NCBI GenBank assembly: GCA_041946825.1 | Contig: JBHGBD010000029.1 | Coordinates: forward strand, 1 to 60,271 | DNA from: CAZTHM01 sp041946825 | GTDB taxonomy: Bacteria > Acidobacteriota > Terriglobia > UBA7540 | Direction of reading: 5' to 3' | DNA length: 60,271 bases | Notes under the pieces: model-generated | Database searches by the model: none | Seen by the model: the letters and a program-made list of their open reading frames with translations, nothing else | What the model was told of the DNA's origin: nothing | Translations under genes and position numbers: made by a program | Shown: positions 24,943 through 32,604 of the stretch, in pieces | Numbering within the stretch: position 1 is the stretch's first letter | Layout of the letters: every line of letters begins with the position of its first letter

Positions 24943-26121
24943 ATGGCCGAAGTCGCCGCCACGCAGTTCCCCGCGGTTCCGCCGCTGACTCAGCTCAACG
25001 AAGAAGAGGAGATGTTTCAGGCCGCGGCGCGAGAATTTGCGGAAAACGAAATCCGACCGCACGTCGTCGAGATGGACCGCGACGGAGTCTTCAAGCACGA
25101 ATTAATCGACAAGTTCTTCGCCCAGGGCTTCATGTCCATCGAAGTGCCGGAAACCTACGGTGGGAGCGGCGGGAGTTTCTTCATGTCGATCCTGGCCATC
25201 GAAGAATTCTCGCGTGTGGACGCCTCTGCCGCGGTCGTCATCGATGTCCAGAACACATTAGTGAACAACGCGCTCCTTCGCTGGGGAACTCCAGCGCAAA
25301 GAGAAACTTACTTGCCGCGCCTGGCACGGAACATGGTGGGCGCGTACGCGCTCTCCGAACCCAACTCCGGAAGCGACGCCTTCGGACTGGAGACGCGCGC
25401 CCGCGAGGAAGGCGATAACTTCGTGCTGAACGGCCGCAAGCTCTGGATCACCAACGCCAAGGAAGCGGGGCTGTTCATTCTGTTCGCCACGGTCAATCGC
25501 GAGCTCGGCTACAAGGGCATCACGGCGTTCCTGGTCGAGGGGGGGACGCCGGGCTTCACAGTCGGAAAGAAGGAAAACAAGCTGGGCATCCGGGCTTCGT
25601 CCACCTGCGAATTGATTCTGGAGGATTGCCGCATACCGAAAGCGAATGTGCTGGGCGAGGTCGGCAGGGGTTACAGGGTGGCCATCGAAACCCTCAACGA
25701 AGGCCGCATCGGGATTGGCGCGCAGATGGTGGGCGTGGCGCGCGGCGCGCTGGAATGCGCAGTTCGATATTCGAAGGAGCGGAAGCAGTTCGGAAAGCCC
25801 ATCGCCGATTTTCAGGCCGTGCAGTTTCAGCTTGCGCGCCTGGCCACCGACGTCGAGGCGGCGCGCTTGATGACCTACAACACTGCGCGGCTGAAAGAAG
25901 CGGGCCGACCCTTTCTCAAAGAAGCCGCGATGACCAAGTACTTTTGCTCGCAAGTGGCGGAGCGCGTGGCTTCGGAGGCGATCGAGGTTTACGGCGGCTA
26001 CGGATACACGAAGGATTATCCCGTGGAGAAATACCTGCGCGACGCCAAGATCGGGAAGATTTACGAGGGGACTTCGTTCATGCAGCTTCAGACCATCGCC
26101 AAACTGATCCTGGGACTTTGA
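24943..26121 (+). CDS. Acyl-CoA dehydrogenase (short/branched-chain type)
   Basis: A 392-residue flavoprotein of the acyl-CoA dehydrogenase family. FAD/substrate signatures are AYALSEPNSGSDA and KLWITNAKEAGLF; the catalytic Glu is at about 375 in KIYEGTSFMQ, the position used by short-, medium- and short/branched-chain enzymes. GRIGIGAQMVGVARGALE and ERKQFGKPIADFQAVQ are also typical. GGAGGAG precedes the ATG at 24943. No electron-transfer flavoprotein or enoyl-CoA hydratase gene is adjacent, so the pathway cannot be fixed from context. Confidence 0.93.
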   Translation: MAEVAATQFPAVPPLTQLNEEEEMFQAAAREFAENEIRPHVVEMDRDGVFKHELIDKFFAQGFMSIEVPETYGGSGGSFFMSILAIEEFSRVDASAAVVIDVQNTLVNNALLRWGTPAQRETYLPRLARNMVGAYALSEPNSGSDAFGLETRAREEGDNFVLNGRKLWITNAKEAGLFILFATVNRELGYKGITAFLVEGGTPGFTVGKKENKLGIRASSTCELILEDCRIPKANVLGEVGRGYRVAIETLNEGRIGIGAQMVGVARGALECAVRYSKERKQFGKPIADFQAVQFQLARLATDVEAARLMTYNTARLKEAGRPFLKEAAMTKYFCSQVAERVASEAIEVYGGYGYTKDYPVEKYLRDAKIGKIYEGTSFMQLQTIAKLILGL

Positions 26122-26122
26122 A

Positions 26123-26455
26123 GTGGAAATTCTACTTGCCTCCGTCATCGTGGCATTCACTGTTCCAGCCTGGGTCCCGATAATCTGGAATCGGAAACTG
26201 TGGTCCAGGCTCAAGAGGGCTGAGGTTGCCGTTACGTTGAGCGCGCTGACGCAGTTGACATTCATAGCCTGCCTTAGCGTGGGGCTGATTACTCTCGACT
26301 ACTCAGTCAGGTTTGCCGCAGTGGCTGTTCCGTGCTGCATCGCGGCGATCGCATTTGCTCTTGCCGACTCTTCAAGATCGGTTGCTTCTATCGGCGTTAT
26401 AGCTAGCGCATTCTTGGGCCTCGCTATGTGGGTTTTCCTTGTTACGGTTCATTGA
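26123..26455 (+). CDS. Small membrane protein, about three helices
   Basis: A 110-residue protein with a hydrophobic N-terminus (EILLASVIVAFTVPAWVPII), a short basic loop (WNRKLWSRLKRAEV) and two more hydrophobic stretches (~42-62, ~66-105). I do not recognise the family. It begins with GTG only one base after the acyl-CoA dehydrogenase stop codon, so it is probably co-translated. Codon use is less GC-rich than its neighbours, which may indicate a younger or laterally acquired gene. Confidence 0.55.
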   Translation: MEILLASVIVAFTVPAWVPIIWNRKLWSRLKRAEVAVTLSALTQLTFIACLSVGLITLDYSVRFAAVAVPCCIAAIAFALADSSRSVASIGVIASAFLGLAMWVFLVTVH

Positions 26456-26500
26456 AATGGCGGACCGTCGATCAATGGGTGGAATTAGAGGCAATGGTTC

Positions 26501-27295
26501 ATGAGCACTCTGTTCACAGGTATCCCCCGAAATGCCGTGCCTCGTTTTGCGGTGGGACTCGTCTACGGTGCAGGCGCCCTAACGATATGGGCGGCCGCTG
26601 CGCGCTGTCCGGCAGCGCTGCCCCAAGTCGCGGCGACAACTCCCTTTCGATTGTTGGTGGTGACGGGCGGCCACGATTATCCGACATCGTTCTACACGCT
26701 CTTCGAGGGGTACGACGACATCGAGTGGAGTCACGCCACGTCAAACCATGAAGCGCTCAAATCGCCGCTTCGCGACAAGTTCGACGTCCTCGTCCTCTAC
26801 GACATGTCGACAGAAATCACGGAAGCGGAGAAGAAGAGCCTTGTCGAATTCCTGAGAAGCAGCCGGGGACTGGTGGTGCTCCATCATGCGATTCTCGACT
26901 ATCCGGATTGGGAATGGTGGTGGCGCGAAGTTGTGGGCGGGAAGTACTTGAGCAAGCCTGAAGGCGGAATGCCAGCGTCAACTTATCTGCACGACCAGGA
27001 CATGCTCGTCGAGCCGGCGGATCGTCATCCGATTCTCGAGGGTATCAAGCAGTTCCGCATCCTCGACGAAACCTACAAGGGGATGTGGATTTCGCCCAGA
27101 ATCACTGCTCTGCTCAGAACCAACAATCCCACGAGCGACCCGGTCGTCGCCTGGGTCAGCCCTTTCGAGAAGTCCCGGGTGGTTTACATCCAGCTCGGCC
27201 ACGGGGAGGCCGCGCACAAGAATCGCGCCTACCGTCGGCTGGTTCACAACGCAATTCTGTGGTCGGCGGAGCAGCCGGGTAAGCAGAGGAAGTAG
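26501..27295 (+). CDS. Secreted ThuA domain protein
   Basis: A 264-residue protein with an N-terminal hydrophobic export segment (~17-40) and a ThuA (class I glutamine-amidotransferase-like) domain from ~48: FRLLVVTGGHDYPTSFY, FDVLVLYDMST, SRGLVVLHHAILDYPDW and SRVVYIQLGHGEAAHKNRAYRRLVHNAILW. ThuA proteins are linked to sugar (trehalose and other disaccharide) use in some bacteria and are common as exported proteins in Acidobacteria and Planctomycetes. The typical His-rich ligand positions are preserved. Substrate is not inferable here. Confidence 0.88.
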   Translation: MSTLFTGIPRNAVPRFAVGLVYGAGALTIWAAAARCPAALPQVAATTPFRLLVVTGGHDYPTSFYTLFEGYDDIEWSHATSNHEALKSPLRDKFDVLVLYDMSTEITEAEKKSLVEFLRSSRGLVVLHHAILDYPDWEWWWREVVGGKYLSKPEGGMPASTYLHDQDMLVEPADRHPILEGIKQFRILDETYKGMWISPRITALLRTNNPTSDPVVAWVSPFEKSRVVYIQLGHGEAAHKNRAYRRLVHNAILWSAEQPGKQRK

Positions 27296-27313
27296 AAGCC
27301 GTGCCCAGTCGCC

Positions 27314-29695
27314 TCAGTGCTTGGCGGCTTCCAGTTTTCTCAAGTGGGCGCGGACTTCGTCGGCGTCGCGGGCGTCAGGGGCGTGCTGAAGGTAAAGCTG
27401 AAACTCCTCGCGGGCGCGGTCGAGCTTCCCGGCGCTTTCGAGGGAGACCGCGAGATTATAGTGGGCGCTGGCAAGGTCGGGGCGGGTGCGAATCGCCTCC
27501 TCATATTCCCAGATAGCACCCTCGCGGTCGCCTTTGCTCCGCAGCGTATTGGCCAGATTCAAGCGGGCCCCCGCCTCCATGGGCCGGATCCGCAGGTATT
27601 CGCGATAGTTGGCGACCGCGTCGTCGAGCAATCCCTTCTGCCGGAGGGCGTTCGCGAGGCTCAAGCGCGCTTCAGCGAAGTCGCTCTTGCCACGCAATGC
27701 CTCGCGAAACTGCTCCAGCGCGTTGTCCAATTGATTCTGATGCAATAGCGCGACGCCCAAGTGGTAGTGCGCTTCGGGAAGGTTGGGCATCAGACGAAGC
27801 GCCGCATGCGCCTCATCCGCAGCGCCGACGGGTTCGCCCATCTGGTTCAGCACGTTGGCCAGGTTGGCGTGTGTTTCGGCTGAGTCGGGCCGTTTCTCAA
27901 GCACGGCACGGAACGCCGCCGCCGCGCCCTTCCAGTCCCCAGAGCGCATCAGAGTGAGCCCGAGATTTTCCTGCGTGGTCAGATCACCCGATTGCGCGAT
28001 GCCCGCGCGATAGGCTTCCTGGGCGCCTTGCAGGTCCCCCACACGAAAGAGTGCGTTGCCCAGTTCGCGCTGGTATTCGGCGTTGTTGGGGGCCAGTTGG
28101 ACAGCCTCGCGGCATTCCGCGACGGCCCCCTGGAAATCCCCGCTTTCCCGCAAGACGGTGGCGAATCGGATATGCAACGCCGCGTCATCAGGCCGCAAGC
28201 GGAGCGCGTCGCGAAACGTCGGGATGGCCAGCTCGTAGTTCTTCTGCTCTGCGAGCACGTCCCCGAGCGCGACCAGAGCCTCAGGATAGTCGGCCCGCAA
28301 TTCGATGGCACGCTCGAGTTCGGCCTGCGCTTCCTTGATTCTGCCCGACGACTTCAACGCTCCACCCACGAGGTAATGCAGATCGGGACTCTGCGGGCGG
28401 AGACCCGATGCCACTCGAAATTCACCCAGCGCCTTTTCCATGTCACCGCCCGCCTGGTAAGCGTTCGCCAGGTGCAGGTGAGCGTCGGGATCTTCGGGGC
28501 GCAAACGAACTTCTTCGCGATACTCCTGGATAAAGCCCGCCACATCGCCGGAAGCCTGGTAGGCTTCCGCCAGATTACGGTGGTAGTCGGCGGAATCGGG
28601 CACCAGCTCCACGGCCTTCCTCAGTTCGGGGATCGCGCCCATCAAATCCCCTGTCCTCCTCAGCACCAGCCCGAGGTTCGAATGCAGCTCCGGATCGGCT
28701 GGCTTCAGGCGCAACGCCTCGCGGTAGGAGGCCGCCGCCGCCGCATGATTGGAGGTGGAAAGGTAGGTTGCCGCAAGCTCGGCGTGGGCCGCGACCAGGT
28801 CCGGACGCTGGCGGATCACCTGGCGGAGTTCCTGGATCGCCCCGGCATAATCTCCCGCCTGGCGGAGCGCCAAGGCAAGTTGAAACCGATAGTCCGTCTG
28901 CTGGGGAAGCAATTCGACAGCCCGGCGGTATTCCTGGATGGCGTGGATAAGATCTTCGTTGGCGCGCAGGGCGCCCGCCAGCGCGTAATGCATTTCGGGA
29001 TCATTGGGTTTGAGCCGCGTGGCGGCGCGAAACTCCTCGATGCCCTCGGCATACTTCCCGCCCTGAGTAAAGGCGTTTCCGAGGCCCGAGTGAGCATGGG
29101 GATTGTTGGGTTCGAGGCCCACCGCTTGTCGGTACTCCGCAACGGCGCCCGCGGGATCTCCCGCCTGAAGCAACGCCCCCGCGTACGACATGCGAATCTC
29201 CGCGTCCCGGGGCTTGAGCGCCAGCGCTTCCTTGAATTCTTTCTTGGCTTCGTCGAACTCACGGCGACCCGCCAGCGCATTGGCCAGGTTCGAGTGCGCG
29301 TCGGCGTTCGAGGGATGCAGGCGAAGCTCGGCGCGGTACTCCTCGATGGCCTGCGCCAGGTTGCCCTGCGACTCGTAGGCCGCTCCCAGATTCAAGTGAA
29401 CGCCGGGGAATTCCGGTTTCAGGCGGAGAACTTCCTGATACTCGCGGATGGCGTCGTTGACCTGCTGCTCGGCAACGAAAGCGTTGGCGAGGTTGTACCG
29501 GGCTTCGGGATAGACGGGGCGGAGTTCAATCGCCCTGCGGTAAGCGCGGATCGCGTCCTTCCACTGGCCGCGGCGGGAAAACTCGTTGCCCTGTTGGAAG
29601 AGCTCGTCGGCGGTGGGTGGGTCGCTCTGCTGGGCGCGTACAAGGACGGGGAGCAACAGCACCGCCAGCAACACCTTGCGCCATGCGCCCCCCAT
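27314..29695 (-). CDS. Exported giant TPR protein (about 22 repeats)
   Basis: A 793-residue protein with a signal peptide (MGGAWRKVLLAVLLLPVLVRAQ) followed by tetratricopeptide repeats almost end to end. Roughly 22 units of 34 residues are present, with the recurring pattern YRxAxxLxPxxxxxHxNLAxAL. It should form a long superhelical scaffold outside the cytoplasm, perhaps in envelope protein complexes. GGGGGG lies 6 bases before the ATG at 29695, which is preferred over an upstream in-frame ATG at 29722. Internal repeats also produce many long antisense open frames, which I regard as artefacts. Confidence 0.92.
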   Translation of the reverse strand: MGGAWRKVLLAVLLLPVLVRAQQSDPPTADELFQQGNEFSRRGQWKDAIRAYRRAIELRPVYPEARYNLANAFVAEQQVNDAIREYQEVLRLKPEFPGVHLNLGAAYESQGNLAQAIEEYRAELRLHPSNADAHSNLANALAGRREFDEAKKEFKEALALKPRDAEIRMSYAGALLQAGDPAGAVAEYRQAVGLEPNNPHAHSGLGNAFTQGGKYAEGIEEFRAATRLKPNDPEMHYALAGALRANEDLIHAIQEYRRAVELLPQQTDYRFQLALALRQAGDYAGAIQELRQVIRQRPDLVAAHAELAATYLSTSNHAAAAASYREALRLKPADPELHSNLGLVLRRTGDLMGAIPELRKAVELVPDSADYHRNLAEAYQASGDVAGFIQEYREEVRLRPEDPDAHLHLANAYQAGGDMEKALGEFRVASGLRPQSPDLHYLVGGALKSSGRIKEAQAELERAIELRADYPEALVALGDVLAEQKNYELAIPTFRDALRLRPDDAALHIRFATVLRESGDFQGAVAECREAVQLAPNNAEYQRELGNALFRVGDLQGAQEAYRAGIAQSGDLTTQENLGLTLMRSGDWKGAAAAFRAVLEKRPDSAETHANLANVLNQMGEPVGAADEAHAALRLMPNLPEAHYHLGVALLHQNQLDNALEQFREALRGKSDFAEARLSLANALRQKGLLDDAVANYREYLRIRPMEAGARLNLANTLRSKGDREGAIWEYEEAIRTRPDLASAHYNLAVSLESAGKLDRAREEFQLYLQHAPDARDADEVRAHLRKLEAAKH

Positions 29696-29840
29696 CGGTT
29701 TCCCCCCTCTTATAGAATACACCCGGCGGCGCCTCCTCGAAACGTTGACAGGCCCGCAGGGTTTCGTTATTCTCGCCTCGTTCCAGCGGCCAGTCCATCC
29801 GTCCGCCCGCGCCGCGAGTCATTCGGGACTGAGTATCCGG

Positions 29841-30719
29841 ATGGAGCGACTCCTCCCATATTTCCGCCGTCGACCCGCGCTGCGCGCCACCTCGCTGCTT
29901 GCCGGAAGTCTGTTTTGGTTGGTGTGCTTTTTCCTGATCCCCATATTCTATCTGCTCGCCGTGAGCTTCGCGGAGCGCTCGCCCTACGGTACGATCGCCT
30001 GGGTACTCGGGATCCATAATTATGCGCGCGCATTTCAGCCGGCCTATCTTGAGATCTACTGGTTGTCCATCTGGATGGCCTTTCTCACTACCGCCCTTTG
30101 TGTCGTGCTCGGATTCCCCGTCGCCTACGCCATCGCTCTGCGAGTTCCCCCACGGTGGAAGTCGGCGCTGCTGCTCCTGGTGGTCATCCCCTTCTGGACG
30201 AGCTTCCTGATTCGAACCTACGCCTGGATGGTAATCTTCCGCACCGAGGGCGTCATCAACACGATTTTGATGGGATTGCACTTGACGAACGAACCGCTGC
30301 GGCTCCTCTACACCCCGCTGGCAGTATTCGTCGGCCTGGTGTACGGCGAATTGCCCTTCATGATTTTGCCCCTATATGCCGTGCTGCAAAAGATCGACCC
30401 GGCGCTGCTCGAGGCGGCGCAGGACCTCGGCGCGAGCCGTGTCGCGACTTTTCTGAAGGTGACGCTGCCACTTTCCCTGCCGGGACTGGTGGCGGGGGCG
30501 GTATTGGTTTTCATTCCCTCCGTCGGCGCGTTCGTCACGCCGGACTTGCTCGGCGGGGCCCGCACGATGATGGTGGGCAACCTGATTCAAAACCAGTTTG
30601 CGCTGGTCCGAGATCAGCCCTTCGGCTCCGCGGTGGCGTTTCTGCTGACGTTCGCCGTGCTGGGGGTGCTGCTCAGTTCGCTGCGAAGCGCCCAGCGCGC
30701 CACGCGGGAGTTTCTCTGA
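29841..30719 (+). CDS. Spermidine/putrescine-type ABC permease 1 (PotB-like)
   Basis: A 292-residue inner-membrane permease with about six helices. The EAA loop reads LLEAAQDLGASRVATFLKVTLP (~203-224), as in PotB, and PFWTSFLIRTYAWMVI with GELPFMILPLYAVLQKID are typical of the PotB/PotH branch. The gene overlaps the next permease by one base (TGATG), so the two are translationally coupled. The start at 29841 is the first ATG in register with the family; the Shine-Dalgarno is weak. The opposing TPR gene starts 145 bases upstream. Confidence 0.92.
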   Translation: MERLLPYFRRRPALRATSLLAGSLFWLVCFFLIPIFYLLAVSFAERSPYGTIAWVLGIHNYARAFQPAYLEIYWLSIWMAFLTTALCVVLGFPVAYAIALRVPPRWKSALLLLVVIPFWTSFLIRTYAWMVIFRTEGVINTILMGLHLTNEPLRLLYTPLAVFVGLVYGELPFMILPLYAVLQKIDPALLEAAQDLGASRVATFLKVTLPLSLPGLVAGAVLVFIPSVGAFVTPDLLGGARTMMVGNLIQNQFALVRDQPFGSAVAFLLTFAVLGVLLSSLRSAQRATREFL

Positions 30720-32554
30720 TGGCCCGACCCAAGCGCGCCGATTGGGGACTAGGCGCGACGACGCTGGCTGTCTATCTTTTTCTCTACGCCCCCATCGCCG
30801 TGCTCGTGATCTTCTCTTTCAACCGATCCCGTCTTTCAGCGCGGTGGCTGGGATTCACCACCGAATGGTACGCGGCGCTTTGGCAGAACGACCAGATCTT
30901 CCAGAGCCTCTCGAATAGCTTGATCGTCGCCGTTGCCGTTACGGTCGTTTGTGTTTGTTTCGGGACGCTGGCGGCGCTGGTGACGGCGCGGGCGCGGCTG
31001 CGGGGCCGCGCCTGGCTCGACGGACTCGTCTATCTCCCTCTGGTCATCCCCGAAATCGTGATGGCCGTGGCGCTGGTGGCCTTCTTCGCGCTGCTCCACC
31101 TTGACCTGAGCCTGTGGACGATCATCATCGCGCACATCACCTTCTGTATTTCCTACGTCATCATTGTGGTAGGCGCGCGGCTGGCGGGCATGGATCGCTC
31201 TCTGGAAGAAGCGGCCCTCGATCTCGGCGCAAACGAATGGACGGCGTTCTTCCGCGTCACCCTGCCCGTCGCCGCGCCCGGGATCCTTTCCGCCGCGCTG
31301 CTGGTCTTTACGACTTCCTTCGACGATTATCTGATCACCTCGTTCGTCTCGGGCGTGGGCTCGACCACGTTGCCGCTGCAAATCTATTCCATGCTCAAGC
31401 GCGGCATCACGCCGGAAATTAACGCCCTTTCCACCGCCATTCTTTTCGCGACCGTGCCGCTGGTGTACATCGCGCAGCGGCTGGAGCGCGGCGCGCTGAA
31501 AGTCCGCGCGGCGATCGCCGGCGTCGCAGGCGTATGGGTGTTCATGTCGGTTCCGCTGGTGGCACGCACCTGGCCCACCGAAAGGAACCTTCCGCAGCTC
31601 AACATTTACACCTGGACCACCTATCTGTCGCCCCGCGTGGTGCGCGGCTTCGAGCGCGAATACCACTGCAAAGTCAATTACGACCTCTACGATTCCAACG
31701 AAGCCCTGCTCGCCAAGCTGCAAGCCGGCAACGTCAACTTCGATATCGTCACGCCCACCGACTACATGGTGGAGATTCTCATTCAGCAGGGTCTGCTTGC
31801 CAAGCTCGATACGGCCCAGCTCGGCTCGACGCTCAAGTGCATCAATCCCCGATTTCTGGGACTGTCATGCGACCCGCGGAACGAGTACTCGGTCCCCTAC
31901 GCCTGGGGCACGACGGGCCTCGCCTATCGCTCCGACTTCGTGAAGGGAAACGTGGAGAGCTGGGACGTCATGTTCGACCCTCGCTACGCGGGGCACATCC
32001 TGCTGCTCGACGACATGCGCGAAGTCTTTGGCATGGCCCTGAAGAAACTGGGCTATTCGATGAACACGACGAATCCCCAGGAGATCCGGAGAGCGCGCGA
32101 CCTGCTGCTGGCGCAGAAGCCGTTGGTGAAGGGCTACAACAGCTCGAACTTCGAGCAGGACCTGGTGGCCGCCGACGCGTGGATTGCCCAAGCCTATAAC
32201 GGCAACCTGACGTTTGCGATGCGCGACGAGCCGCGCATCCGCTACGTCATCCCGAGAGAAGGCTGCACAATTTCCGTGGACAGCGCCTGCATCCCGCGCA
32301 ACGCGCCCCACAAGGAACTGGCGCACGAGTTCATTAAATACGCAAACCGTCCGGAATCGGCGGCGCTGTTTGTCAACGATTCCGGGTTCAACTCGCCAAA
32401 CCTGTTTGCGGCCCGGGGCGTGGAACCGTGGATTCTCAAGGAGCCGGCAATCTTCCCGCCCGAGGATTGGTTAATCCATTGCGAATTTATGCGCGACATC
32501 GGCCCCATCGTCGCGCTTTACGATCAGTACTGGACGGAAATTAAGGCCCGGTAA
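30719..32554 (+). CDS. Fused ABC permease and substrate-binding protein (PotC-PotD)
   Basis: A 611-residue fusion. Residues 1-255 are a PotC-like permease with six helices and the EAA loop LEEAALDLGANEWTAFFRV (162-180). An extra hydrophobic helix (~262-282) follows, then a PotD-like polyamine-binding domain (~290-611) with LNIYTWTTYLSPRVVRGFE, DSNEALLAKLQAG, DIVTPTDYMVE and PYAWGTTGLAYRSDF. The extra helix appears to be a retained signal anchor that tethers the binding domain outside. It overlaps PotB-like by one base. No PotA-type ATPase gene is in the window, so the ATPase is supplied from elsewhere. Confidence 0.92.
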   Translation: MARPKRADWGLGATTLAVYLFLYAPIAVLVIFSFNRSRLSARWLGFTTEWYAALWQNDQIFQSLSNSLIVAVAVTVVCVCFGTLAALVTARARLRGRAWLDGLVYLPLVIPEIVMAVALVAFFALLHLDLSLWTIIIAHITFCISYVIIVVGARLAGMDRSLEEAALDLGANEWTAFFRVTLPVAAPGILSAALLVFTTSFDDYLITSFVSGVGSTTLPLQIYSMLKRGITPEINALSTAILFATVPLVYIAQRLERGALKVRAAIAGVAGVWVFMSVPLVARTWPTERNLPQLNIYTWTTYLSPRVVRGFEREYHCKVNYDLYDSNEALLAKLQAGNVNFDIVTPTDYMVEILIQQGLLAKLDTAQLGSTLKCINPRFLGLSCDPRNEYSVPYAWGTTGLAYRSDFVKGNVESWDVMFDPRYAGHILLLDDMREVFGMALKKLGYSMNTTNPQEIRRARDLLLAQKPLVKGYNSSNFEQDLVAADAWIAQAYNGNLTFAMRDEPRIRYVIPREGCTISVDSACIPRNAPHKELAHEFIKYANRPESAALFVNDSGFNSPNLFAARGVEPWILKEPAIFPPEDWLIHCEFMRDIGPIVALYDQYWTEIKAR

Positions 32555-32604
32555 TGGCTTCGCAGCCGCGCGCCCGTTGCCGCCCTGTAAGGAGGGATCA
32601 AAAC

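Noticed and set aside
27992..30019. 675-codon frame antisense to the TPR gene
   Set aside because: It is a by-product of the internally repeated TPR coding sequence and has no ribosome binding site.
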